A stretch of DNA of 20,644 bases, taken from contig CAZIRA010000037.1 of the NCBI GenBank assembly GCA_964541615.1, forward strand, positions 1 through 20,644, written 5' to 3'. This DNA is from UPXZ01 sp964541615 (GTDB lineage Bacteria; Bacteroidota; Bacteroidia; Bacteroidales; Paludibacteraceae). The notes beneath the pieces are model-generated. The model saw only the letters and a list, made by a program, of their open reading frames with translations, was not told the origin of the DNA and did not search any database. A program made the position numbers and the translations under genes. How positions within the stretch are numbered: the stretch's first letter is position 1; the number at the start of each line of letters is the position of its first letter. This document shows positions 6,032 to 14,721 of the stretch, in pieces.

Positions 6032-9000
6032 TTATTTTACTGATTCTATCGTGAAATTACGCGGCATTCCGTGTTGACAAAGCACTTCCAGAATTGTCTC
6101 ATCTTCAGTTGCGCTGATTAGCTGCACAAATTCATTTGCTACATTAATTTTCCATTTGCCGCGAAGCTTCACCTGAACTTTTGATTTTCCGGATTCATTT
6201 TCAATCCATTTTCGGGAATAAACACTGCGTTCAATACGCTTTCCATTCTTGTCAAACACCTCATCAGCAGGTCCTTCGTAAAAACGCAGGTCAGGATCGC
6301 AGACGCTAAAATTGAATTTGCTTTTCGAAATTTCTTCGCTCATAATCAAACTCGGCAGATTTACTTCAGAAACCAGCACGGTATTATTGTAAATTTTTCC
6401 CGATTCAAAAAGGACGTAGCCGGTTGTTTTTGTAGCATTATCAAACACAATATGTGCTGCTGAATCTTGTCGGATAACGTTGTATGCCGGATTTTTCGGA
6501 TCACCTGCTGCTTTCAGTTCTTTTTCTGTCGGCTGTACAAGGATCATGTATTCATATTTCTCATTTTCCGGGTTTCCGCCGTGATTAATCACTGCAGTTG
6601 CAAAATCATTCTGAGTCGGCTTGTCCGTTTCTTCGTGAAATGAATGCTGCGTTGTTCTCATAAAGTCAACTTTACCCTGTTTCACAAAGAAATAATTGTT
6701 GAGTCCATCGGAGAGCACATTACTTCCTGTCAATGATTTCTTATAAGGAAAATCTACTATTGCTTTTCCATTTACAAAATTCGATTGGCTTTTCTTTTCC
6801 AAAAAGACCTGGAACAATGTCGTGTGTACTTCTTCCGATAGTACTGACTGGATATTGGTTCCTAAAGCCACCACCCTATTGTCAAAAAAGAAAACCGATT
6901 TGCGGGCACGCAGCGAACCGTTATATTTGTCATGTTCGTGCAGTTTCATCCCAAAAGCTCCGTTTTTATTCTGAATGGAAATTCCTCCTGAAAATGCTTC
7001 GTCTGACAGTAGCATTTCCTCGAAACCGGAAAACACATCCAGATTTCTAATCCTAGCTCTCAAGTCTTTCAAAGGCAGATTAGTGGCTGTAGTTCCTGGA
7101 AAATGGTTCCAGTCCCAACCTTCTTGGCGGAAGCCGGAACCTTCGTTGGAGACCGGTGTTCCGGTTGCCAAAATCTGAATCGATCCGTGGTTCAGGTAGC
7201 GTCCGTACATATTTTCTCCCCGATAGGTTTCACTTCCCCAGAGATAACGGCTGTGTCCCATAGCTGAAACCATCCAGTCGTTTCGGCGGTGTACATTAAG
7301 AGAAGAATAATTATAGGTCCAGTTTCCCGAAGGTGATTTTTCGGCGGTCATGCCTTCCTTCTCCATATTCAAGGCACGGGTAGTTTTCTTTGGAAGCAAT
7401 CTTAAATATGCTCCGGCCATCTCATTATCAATCGGTTTTGTCCCATCAGGAGATCCCGCCAATGCAAGTAAACCAAAATGCTCGGGATTCAGGCGTCCTT
7501 TTCCGTCGGGATGGCGTCCGGAAAGCGATAGAGGCCAAGTAAGCAGGTTCGTGTAAGTCCGCATAGCAAGCAATGCGTTTTTAAGACGCTGATGTCCGGC
7601 TTCAGAAATCCTGAAATCGGTTCCTTGCAGAAGATACACTGTTTCTACCGCTCCATTAAGTCCGCCAACAGCATACGCCGGATAGTTGTGGCGGTGGTGA
7701 AACATAGTTCCGTCGATTTTAAAAGTACCGGTAGTTCCATCAACGTATGAATAGCCATTTTCAATCCAACGAGTGAAAGCACGCATATATCGGACTTTTT
7801 CCGGTCCATTTTCCATCATCAAAATACTGGAAAGCCGAGCAATAGCATAGGTATTGAAAGCATCAATATCAATTCCTTTCTGCACCGGCTTGGTTTTTAC
7901 TTCACCGGTTCCGGCCATCCATTCCATGGTTTGCTGAATGGCTTTTTTCAGTCCGCTCTGACGAAGCGGTGCTTCCATCAAGTACATAGCCAGGTAAAAA
8001 TCGCGCATGCTGTAACCTGAGTGATGGAGCGTACCCATAGCACTTCCTGCCTGAAATCCCTGGTCCAGCAGATGACGGGTCAGCAAAACAAACATTGCTG
8101 CATATTGGTCTTTATCAGCTTTTGCAGAGGTTTTATTATAGCTTGAAGCCAAATCCAGCAGAAGGGTATTGACATTCTTTACACCCATTAAATTATCAAA
8201 AATAATGTTGTAACGCTGTGAACCAAACATTTCATAAGTCTCGCCGTATCGTTCGAAAAAAACTGGAACGCCTTTGATAGTTCCATCAGGATTTTGACTC
8301 AAATTGTATGCTGCCAGCCGTTTTTTCAAATCAGCTACAGGGGTTGATTTCTTTCCTAATAGCAATAAATCGGTGAGCCTCATCTGGATTTTTTCTAATC
8401 CCAAAAGTTCAGAAGGAGAAAAATTATTGTCCAACGGCAAGTCAAAATCTTTGTTCCACGATTTCAGCAAAATAAGCCAGTGGTTAGTAGTTTTTGGGTT
8501 AACGAATGGTGCCTGAAAATCAGCCGTAGCCTGTCTTGCATCCTGCAACGAACTGAGGATAACATGGTCAAAATAGAGCGTACCGTTCACTGTATTTGGA
8601 GCTGTGAATCTCACCTCATCCATCCCTTCTACCGGTTTTCCCTGCATTTCCCTATCAAAGGATATCCATGCTCCGCGCCAGCCTTGAAATTCTAATCCAT
8701 ATTCGAAAAAACACTGTACTTTCTTATTTTTCAAGAATTCCACCCGCATTTTTTCACCTTTTATTGGCGAAGTTGAATATACCCAATATGCGAAAGTTGA
8801 AATATACGTGTCAGAACCCGTTTTGTTCGGTCGATATGGAATGGTATCGCGGATACTCCATTGAGCACCGGGCGTATTCCAATCCCACTTCAAGCTGTGT
8901 TTCAAGTGTTTGAAATGATCTGTGCTCAACGAAAATGTCGAGTTTTTATCAGCCCTCAGAAAAGCCGGCGGCTCTTCGAAAGAAAGAATCGATGGATGGG

Positions 9001-9091
9001 TGAATTCCTCTGTTCCATTTTGCCCAAATGCAAATGAGGCAGACAAAAGAGTCAGAAGCAGGATTGAAAAAAAATTTTTCGCTAACATCAA
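6032..9091 (-). CDS. PL8 chondroitin/hyaluronan lyase, chondroitinase ABC-like, Sec-exported
   Basis: This 1019-residue protein has a Sec signal peptide (cleavage near FGQ, 22-24) and no lipobox or T9SS tail, so it is probably periplasmic. The layout matches Bacteroides chondroitinase ABC (about 1000 residues): an N-terminal carbohydrate-binding-like Lyase_N domain (about 30-185), an alpha/alpha-toroid catalytic domain (about 200-600), then the PL8 beta-sandwich domains. Catalytic signatures are present: GTMFHHRHNYPAY with H466 and Y473 at the seven-residue spacing of PL8 His/Tyr pairs, SGRHPDG with R526, and GSETYRGEN with E621 as the likely Glu. H465 just before the catalytic His may correspond to the metal-binding His of the Bacteroides enzyme. 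It cleaves uronic-acid glycosaminoglycans by beta-elimination, leaving unsaturated uronates. It is the last gene of the operon, 139 bases after GH88. Fine specificity (chondroitin, dermatan or hyaluronan) cannot be read. Confidence 0.9.
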   Translation of the reverse strand: MMLAKNFFSILLLTLLSASFAFGQNGTEEFTHPSILSFEEPPAFLRADKNSTFSLSTDHFKHLKHSLKWDWNTPGAQWSIRDTIPYRPNKTGSDTYISTFAYWVYSTSPIKGEKMRVEFLKNKKVQCFFEYGLEFQGWRGAWISFDREMQGKPVEGMDEVRFTAPNTVNGTLYFDHVILSSLQDARQATADFQAPFVNPKTTNHWLILLKSWNKDFDLPLDNNFSPSELLGLEKIQMRLTDLLLLGKKSTPVADLKKRLAAYNLSQNPDGTIKGVPVFFERYGETYEMFGSQRYNIIFDNLMGVKNVNTLLLDLASSYNKTSAKADKDQYAAMFVLLTRHLLDQGFQAGSAMGTLHHSGYSMRDFYLAMYLMEAPLRQSGLKKAIQQTMEWMAGTGEVKTKPVQKGIDIDAFNTYAIARLSSILMMENGPEKVRYMRAFTRWIENGYSYVDGTTGTFKIDGTMFHHRHNYPAYAVGGLNGAVETVYLLQGTDFRISEAGHQRLKNALLAMRTYTNLLTWPLSLSGRHPDGKGRLNPEHFGLLALAGSPDGTKPIDNEMAGAYLRLLPKKTTRALNMEKEGMTAEKSPSGNWTYNYSSLNVHRRNDWMVSAMGHSRYLWGSETYRGENMYGRYLNHGSIQILATGTPVSNEGSGFRQEGWDWNHFPGTTATNLPLKDLRARIRNLDVFSGFEEMLLSDEAFSGGISIQNKNGAFGMKLHEHDKYNGSLRARKSVFFFDNRVVALGTNIQSVLSEEVHTTLFQVFLEKKSQSNFVNGKAIVDFPYKKSLTGSNVLSDGLNNYFFVKQGKVDFMRTTQHSFHEETDKPTQNDFATAVINHGGNPENEKYEYMILVQPTEKELKAAGDPKNPAYNVIRQDSAAHIVFDNATKTTGYVLFESGKIYNNTVLVSEVNLPSLIMSEEISKSKFNFSVCDPDLRFYEGPADEVFDKNGKRIERSVYSRKWIENESGKSKVQVKLRGKWKINVANEFVQLISATEDETILEVLCQHGMPRNFTIESVK

Positions 9092-9230
9092 AGTTGGATT
9101 CAGTTTACGATTGAATGATTTGGTTTTCCAGTTAAAGAGACAGAACTCAGATTACACAGATAAAATAGTTTGATCAAATTATCGAATCATCATAAAATTA
9201 TCAGCGTCATCTAAATTTTTGTTTCATCAG
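9092..9230. other. Intergenic gap between GH88 and PL8 with possible decayed repeat
   Basis: This is the largest gap inside the minus-strand operon. It holds no good terminator and no TAnnTTTG match on the minus strand. Read on the minus strand it contains GATGACGCTGATAATTTTAT and ATCTGTGTAATCTGAGTTC, phrases that resemble dispersed extragenic repeats seen in Bacteroidetes genomes. It also holds a 10-base palindrome TTTGATCAAA (9169-9178). Any repeat identity is inference. Confidence 0.3.
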
Positions 9231-10433
9231 TTATTTTTTCTGTTTTCTGGTCAATGCTTCCAGGTAGTAATAGTCGGCATAATTCAGCGGAACGTCAATT
9301 TCGTGTCCGTGTGGAATACTACCTGTAGAGTGCATTAATGCGAAGTTTCCGTTAGTCCCAACCAAAGCCAGGAACGAAGGACTGCTTAGAGATTTCATGA
9401 TTTTATCAGCCGTTTCTCTGTATTCCGGATGTCCGTATTCAGCCGCTTCGTAAAGGGCAGAAGCAATAATTGCAGCCGCAGATGCATCACGCGGTTCGTT
9501 CGGGATGTTTGGAGCATCAAAATCCCAATAAGGAACCATGTCAGCTGGAAGGTTTTTATGATTGAAAACGTATTTGTACACATTATCCACCAAATCCAAG
9601 TAGCGCTGATCTTTCGTGTAACGATAACAAACCGTAAACCCGTAGATAGCCCAGGCCTGACCGCGAGCCCAGGCCGATTCGTGAGCATAACCTTGAGCCG
9701 TATGCTTATTTCTTACGTGTCCATCGGTGGTTTTATCGTAGTCAATCACGTGGTAACTGCTCCAATCCGGACGAAAATGATTTGCCAAAGTGACATCAGC
9801 ATGTGAAACGGCGATTTTGTGGAAAGTGCTGTCTCCAGAATATTTTGTCGCTTCAAAAAGCATCTCCAGATTCATCATATTATCGATGATAACCGGACAT
9901 TCCCAGCCTCTGGTTCCCTGCCATCCGCGGTCTTCGTCCCAAGACTGGATAACGCCCGGCACCGGACGAAAGCGTGTGGAAAGTGATTTTGCCGCTTCGA
10001 TGATTACGTCTTTGTAAGCCTCATTATTTGTTACGCGCAATGCATTTCCATAGCTGCAATAGATCATGAAACCTACGTCGTGATGCCACTTTAAGAACTT
10101 GATACTGTCGAGGGTTTCGGTGTATTTCACGCCATAATCGAGCCATTTTTTATCGCCGGTAAGATCGTACATGTAGAACATGGTGCCGGGGAAAAATCCG
10201 CTGGTCCAGTCGTCGGCAGGTACATACTGCACAGTTCCGTCAACTACAGTCCGGGGATTGATGAAACGACCGGAATCTTCTATTAATTTCACTTGAAATC
10301 CAAGTTGCTGTTTAGCTACTTCCACAGCATTTGCAGCGTAATCTTCTTCAGCCTGAGAGCCGTTGTTTGATTTTGCACAACCGACTAACAGCAGCATAGC
10401 AGCTGCTGTAAGAATGATGAGATGCTTTTTCAT
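9231..10433 (-). CDS. GH88 unsaturated glucuronyl hydrolase, lipoprotein
   Basis: This 400-residue protein matches family GH88 in length and layout. A lipoprotein signal peptide ends in LVGC with lipidated C19. The (alpha/alpha)6 barrel follows, with DDWTSGFFPGTMFYMYD (74-90), KWHHDVGFM carrying D119, and IIDNMMNLEMLF carrying D184. D119 and D184 are the likely equivalents of the catalytic Asp88 and Asp149 of Bacillus GL1 unsaturated glucuronyl hydrolase. A third conserved stretch, GYAHESAWARGQAWAIYGF, is at 248-266. GH88 hydrates the C4-C5 double bond of the unsaturated uronic acid left by PL8 lyases, releasing a keto acid and the amino sugar. This fits its place between two PL8 genes, 23 bases after the upstream one. 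A QAEED motif downstream of the lipid cysteine (27-31) recalls surface-export signals but is distal, so periplasmic or surface location is open. Confidence 0.92.
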   Translation of the reverse strand: MKKHLIILTAAAMLLLVGCAKSNNGSQAEEDYAANAVEVAKQQLGFQVKLIEDSGRFINPRTVVDGTVQYVPADDWTSGFFPGTMFYMYDLTGDKKWLDYGVKYTETLDSIKFLKWHHDVGFMIYCSYGNALRVTNNEAYKDVIIEAAKSLSTRFRPVPGVIQSWDEDRGWQGTRGWECPVIIDNMMNLEMLFEATKYSGDSTFHKIAVSHADVTLANHFRPDWSSYHVIDYDKTTDGHVRNKHTAQGYAHESAWARGQAWAIYGFTVCYRYTKDQRYLDLVDNVYKYVFNHKNLPADMVPYWDFDAPNIPNEPRDASAAAIIASALYEAAEYGHPEYRETADKIMKSLSSPSFLALVGTNGNFALMHSTGSIPHGHEIDVPLNYADYYYLEALTRKQKK

Positions 10434-10456
10434 GATTTTACTTTTTATTTTATTTG

Positions 10457-13400
10457 TTATAATTTTATTTTAAATGAATAATTGTAATCCCGGGCAACAA
10501 TATTGCATATATAAATGGAATTTTCTGTTCCAAAATTGCCTATTTCGACAACGTTTTCTTGTCCTGCAATTTTTTCCCGGGTTAATAGTTTTCCATCGAT
10601 GGAAAAAACTTCAATAATTTTTTCTGAAATATTTTCAGTATTAAATTCAATCACAATATTCTTATTTACAACTCTGTACGTAAAATAATAATCCATTGGG
10701 ATTTTTAGAACTGATGTTCCCACTTTTACTGCATTAAAATAAAGCGGTTCTCCATGGCTGAATGTAAGGCTTACGTTAGTTTCACCATTTACAGGCGTTG
10801 AAAAAACAACATCCTGCACCTGATTTTGAAGTTGCCATTCGCCATCGAGCACTATATCTGCAGTTCTTGTAGAACTTCTCCAACCAAAATCTGCATCTGC
10901 GACTGGATTCAAATCAGGACAGCTTGCTGCAAATTGGATTTGACTGGAAGAAGAAATCTCTTTTTCCATCAATAACAAGCGCGAATTGGCACTTTTTACC
11001 TTGCCGAATGCCAAACCAGAAACTGGTTCAAAGAAAGTGTAAGCATTCGTATTGTCCTCCGGGAAAGTCACGGAGTGTAATGCCGAATTATGTTGATTGA
11101 TTCGGATAAGATTCGCGTAATTTTGAGTCAATTGCTGCATCGAGGTATTATTTGCAGCCGGAAGTACGACAAATGAATAGCTTTTATTCGCCGGTTTTAC
11201 TCCGTGATCAATGAATACTTTTGCTGCAACGGCTGTTGTAGCCGGTGCTGAAACATCCGATCCATCCTGCTTAGGAGATGTTTGTGACAGCATGCTGACA
11301 TTTACATTTTCATTCCCTTTGGGGATAAAATACCCTGTACCACTCGGCGTGATAAACCAATTATCTGCATCTGCGGAGAGCGAAGCATTGTATCCGGAAG
11401 AAACAGCTGAACCATTTACCACAAAAGACTGCGTGCTGAAACTGGAAGAATAAAGATTTTGAAAAACAGTGGTCAACGTTTTCCATGAATCGTTATAAGT
11501 TCCTTGTGCACTGATGTCGCTTCCCAGGCTTACAATCATGCCGTTACAGGCAAACATCGATTTTTTGAACTGTAAATTTGTAGGTGTGAATCGCTGCGAA
11601 CCCCAATTATCGTCTTGATCCAAATCGGAAGCAAATATTCCCCGATCGCCCCAAGCCAAAGCTCCGGCAAAAGACTTAGACTTTGCATACTGGTCAAAAC
11701 GAGCTGTCAGATTCCGTGAAGGCATCAAATCTGACCATGCGGTATATTTAACTGTGGTACCTCCCTGAGGCATATTCCAGTCCCAGCCTCCACCGTGTCC
11801 GTTTGTTGGATAACCGCTTTTTATCAAATTTCCGGGATACATCACTTCCAGCGTTCCGTGGCTTTGGTATCTTCCGAAACGGTTTTGTTTGTCGTAAATT
11901 TCTGCACCCCAGAATTTTGTGGTCGGAGCCCGCATGGTAACTACCCAGTTGTCTTTCCGGTAAACGGCAGCCGGACTGTAATTATATTGATAAAATCCTT
12001 CCTGTTTGTTTTCAGGAACTGAATAAGCGTTTGTTTGGTAGAAATAGTTGTACGCTCCGGCTAATTCTTCATCCAAAAAACCATTTATTTCGGTACCAAC
12101 TTCAATTAATTTATCGAATAATGCACGCGTAAAGAACAAGGACTGTCCGCTTTCAAACGGGTTTCTTCCCGAAAAAGACAATGCATACAGCCGATTGGCA
12201 TCACTTGCGCTCAATGTTGCCATTCGATAAATGGTAAGAATCGCTTTCTTAACCCGTTGATAGGCTTCTGCAGTAAGCTGGAATGAAGTTCCGCGCACCA
12301 AATGGATATTGTCCATCCAGGTTTGGTAGGCGTACATGTAATTATTGTAGTGCGTTTGGTGGTGAAAACCAGTTCCGTCAGGCTTCAAAATATCTTTTCC
12401 GCCCGGCACATATTCGCTGTTTCTTATTAAAAAACGCTTCAGAGCTTTAAGCTCTCTTACGGCAATATTGTTATCCGGATAATGGATAGCTGCAGTGGAA
12501 AAATATGGTAAGAAAAGATAAACGATGTCTGAGTTGAGATTTTTCAGATAATCTGCTTCAGAGAAATAGAGGGTGTAGTAGTAGCTGAACCAATTTACCA
12601 GCTTAATCAATTCCACTTTCTGAGCATCGGTGCAAGCCGGCAAAGCATTGAGAAAACGATTGGGGATATTGCGGGCGTTGGTATAATCAGTCGTTCCAAT
12701 ACTAAAACTGCATCCTTCCGCAATTCCTTGCTCTATCAAATGGTCGAAAAAGTTATTGAAACGATCCCTGATAACATTATCCGAAGTATTGTTCAAATAG
12801 TCTGCTGCCAGCGCTTCCAATTTCAGGCAGTAATCAGTCATGGCAGCAGTTGTCAATGCAGCATTGGTATTGTCAAGCATTTTGCCCTTTACGGTTCCAT
12901 CCGGATTACGGGTAATATTCAATCCATCAGCGAAAGTACGGGCATTATTTAGTACGGTTGAATTTGGTTGAGCTGGTTTCGGTATTGAGCGGGTACGCAG
13001 TAATTCCAAATCTGTTATTTCAGCAGCTGTAGCCGAGGTTACAGTTATTTCTTTAGTTTGAGAAAAAAGTGTAAGTGAAGTAATGTTGTTTCCATTCGCC
13101 AAATAGGTGATGTCATCCATCCATTGAATTCCCGGAACACGACCAGATTCTACCGAAGCATTGAAATCTACCCGGTCAAAATAAACGACTGCACTGCCTG
13201 TAGCTCCAGAGATAAGCGTAAATCTGACTTTTGAAATCTGCTGATTGGTGCCGGTATTTGCATATTCTGTATATTTTCTGGAAAAATCCCTCCAACCTTT
13301 GTAGTTGAGCCGGTAACTGGCAGTTTTCAGAACCAAATTTGTGGTGCTGATAAATTCAACTTTCAGCGTATGACCGGTGATCTGTGGAGAATAAATTTGG

Positions 13401-13648
13401 ATAACGGCTCCTGAATTTGAAGTAGTCAGGAAATCGGGAAATGAAACTGTGAGCGGATTGTTGCCACTTGTCGTCCATTTTAGACTATAAGCATCGTCCT
13501 TGTAATGTTCATCAGAAACTGAGAGGATATCGCTTCCACTTACTGACCAGTCATATGGCACTATTCCATCCTCAAAAGAAAAATTTTGAGCATAAAGAAA
13601 AGGCAGCATTACTGATAGTAGAAAAAGTGTGTAAAGTAGTTTTTTCAT
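10457..13648 (-). CDS. PL8 polysaccharide lyase with C-terminal T9SS sorting domain
   Basis: From ATG 13648 this is a 1063-residue protein with a Sec signal (MKKLLYTLF start, cleavage near YAQ). The longer reading from 13684 adds 12 residues before it and is unlikely. It contains a Lyase_N-like domain (about 25-170), a toroid catalytic domain, and PL8 beta-sandwich domains. Catalytic signatures are GTGFHHQTHYNNY (H430, Y437), SFSGRNP (R495) and FWGAEIYD (E583), so it looks active. It is strongly diverged from the other PL8 in this locus. The last 70 or so residues (VFSIDGKLLTRE ... SIYICNIV ... FKIKL) form a type A T9SS sorting domain, indicating export across the outer membrane and surface anchoring or release. 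I infer that it starts polymer breakdown outside the cell. It follows the DUF5017 gene after a 77-base gap with a hairpin, and GH88 follows 23 bases later. Confidence 0.9.
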   Translation of the reverse strand: MKKLLYTLFLLSVMLPFLYAQNFSFEDGIVPYDWSVSGSDILSVSDEHYKDDAYSLKWTTSGNNPLTVSFPDFLTTSNSGAVIQIYSPQITGHTLKVEFISTTNLVLKTASYRLNYKGWRDFSRKYTEYANTGTNQQISKVRFTLISGATGSAVVYFDRVDFNASVESGRVPGIQWMDDITYLANGNNITSLTLFSQTKEITVTSATAAEITDLELLRTRSIPKPAQPNSTVLNNARTFADGLNITRNPDGTVKGKMLDNTNAALTTAAMTDYCLKLEALAADYLNNTSDNVIRDRFNNFFDHLIEQGIAEGCSFSIGTTDYTNARNIPNRFLNALPACTDAQKVELIKLVNWFSYYYTLYFSEADYLKNLNSDIVYLFLPYFSTAAIHYPDNNIAVRELKALKRFLIRNSEYVPGGKDILKPDGTGFHHQTHYNNYMYAYQTWMDNIHLVRGTSFQLTAEAYQRVKKAILTIYRMATLSASDANRLYALSFSGRNPFESGQSLFFTRALFDKLIEVGTEINGFLDEELAGAYNYFYQTNAYSVPENKQEGFYQYNYSPAAVYRKDNWVVTMRAPTTKFWGAEIYDKQNRFGRYQSHGTLEVMYPGNLIKSGYPTNGHGGGWDWNMPQGGTTVKYTAWSDLMPSRNLTARFDQYAKSKSFAGALAWGDRGIFASDLDQDDNWGSQRFTPTNLQFKKSMFACNGMIVSLGSDISAQGTYNDSWKTLTTVFQNLYSSSFSTQSFVVNGSAVSSGYNASLSADADNWFITPSGTGYFIPKGNENVNVSMLSQTSPKQDGSDVSAPATTAVAAKVFIDHGVKPANKSYSFVVLPAANNTSMQQLTQNYANLIRINQHNSALHSVTFPEDNTNAYTFFEPVSGLAFGKVKSANSRLLLMEKEISSSSQIQFAASCPDLNPVADADFGWRSSTRTADIVLDGEWQLQNQVQDVVFSTPVNGETNVSLTFSHGEPLYFNAVKVGTSVLKIPMDYYFTYRVVNKNIVIEFNTENISEKIIEVFSIDGKLLTREKIAGQENVVEIGNFGTENSIYICNIVARDYNYSFKIKL

Positions 13649-13667
13649 AAGATTACTAAGGTTAATT

Positions 13668-13704
13668 AAAATCAGTGGCTGCACAAAAACAGCCAGCTGA
13701 TTTT
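13668..13704 (-). other. Intercistronic hairpin between DUF5017 and PL8 genes
   Basis: On the plus strand AAAATCAGTGGCTG (13668-13681) pairs with CAGCCA-G-CTGATTTT (13690-13704), a 14-bp stem with one bulged base and an 8-nt loop. In the minus-strand direction of the operon no T-run follows, so it is a poor terminator there. It may instead act as an mRNA-stability or processing element separating the SusCD-DUF5017 part from the enzyme genes. Confidence 0.5.
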
Positions 13705-13725
13705 TTATAAATTTGATATGACTTA

Positions 13726-14700
13726 TTAATTCACCGTAACGGTAAATTCTTTAATCATTTCAGAAAAATGCTCGTAGTTGGAATTTCTTCCCAGGAAAGT
13801 AACTGTGTATTTTCCCGGTGAATTGAAAACATACTTGTAAGAATTCACATCAACGGACATTTTTTTGATAGCCACGCCGCTATCTGCAGGTCGGCTGTTG
13901 ATAACGATCGGATTGGAGATCAGCCAGTCTTCGTTAATCGGCTGTCCGCTTGGACTTGACTGGATTCTCATCACTGAATTGGCAGCTCCGATATTTCTCA
14001 AATCCCAAACTCCGGCTCCGCCGTTATTTTTATAAGGAGTAGAAGAAATCAGATCCAATACGGTGAAGCCCATTGTTGATGCTTTGATTTGCGAAACTGC
14101 ATTATTGGATTTCGTCGTGTTTTCAACTTCCAAATTGGAAATTACCCAAGTTGGCTGCGTAGCTGAATTCTGCTTTGGCTCATATTTGAAAGCGATTGTC
14201 AGCTTTTTGCCCAAGTACTCATCCAACGGAATAGACGTATTGTTAGTGCTGTTGCTTACAGCAGAAAAATTCGCCAAATCACTGATGTCTTTCCACTGAT
14301 GAGTTACTACCATGGTTGAGTCTTCCTGTTTGTTTTTACCGGTAAGACCTGAAAAATCAGTTGATACATACAACTTCAAAGTGTTTGGAATAGTACCGTA
14401 CTGAGGCATATTGTCAAATTTCAACACAGAAGTGATTTCATCGGCCGGCACCTCAAGCAGATCTTTTTTGCTGTATTCGCGACCGGGTTCTCCACTGAAG
14501 AAAGTGATAAAATCAGGATCTCCGGTGAAGTTGAAAGTAACGGGAGTGCCGGCTGGTACACTGATAGTGCTTCCGGTAACGCTTCCTGATTCTACTTGAG
14601 GCGTAACATCAAATGCTATGCTTCTTTCAAGTGAATTTTCGCAACCAACCATAAACAATACGGCTACTGCGGTAAGTATTATTAATAATCTATCTTTCAT
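13726..14700 (-). CDS. DUF5017-type surface glycan-binding lipoprotein
   Basis: This 324-residue lipoprotein has a signal peptide ending in MVGC with lipidated C20. The N-terminal half is a PKD-like beta domain: a proline-rich SVPAGTPVTFNFTGDPDFI stretch, then FFSGEPGREY, the hallmark of DUF5017 proteins. The second half (about 125-260) resembles a jelly-roll with W and acidic residues. The C-terminus (YKYVFNSPGKYTVTFLGRN, TVTVN) forms another beta-rich Ig-like end. DUF5017 proteins commonly follow SusD in Bacteroidetes polysaccharide loci and are thought to bind glycan at the cell surface, like SusE/SusF. Here the gene starts 21 bases after the SusD stop and precedes the PL8 lyase. Binding to a glycosaminoglycan is inferred from context only. 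Confidence 0.8.
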   Translation of the reverse strand: MKDRLLIILTAVAVLFMVGCENSLERSIAFDVTPQVESGSVTGSTISVPAGTPVTFNFTGDPDFITFFSGEPGREYSKKDLLEVPADEITSVLKFDNMPQYGTIPNTLKLYVSTDFSGLTGKNKQEDSTMVVTHQWKDISDLANFSAVSNSTNNTSIPLDEYLGKKLTIAFKYEPKQNSATQPTWVISNLEVENTTKSNNAVSQIKASTMGFTVLDLISSTPYKNNGGAGVWDLRNIGAANSVMRIQSSPSGQPINEDWLISNPIVINSRPADSGVAIKKMSVDVNSYKYVFNSPGKYTVTFLGRNSNYEHFSEMIKEFTVTVN

Positions 14701-14721
14701 AGTTTTATTTTTTAATGGATT

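Noticed and set aside
6015..6033. Hairpin AAACGA/TCGTTT overlapping the PL8 stop codon
   Set aside because: Only six AT-rich pairs and no T-run; the strong hairpin at 5926-5967 explains termination.
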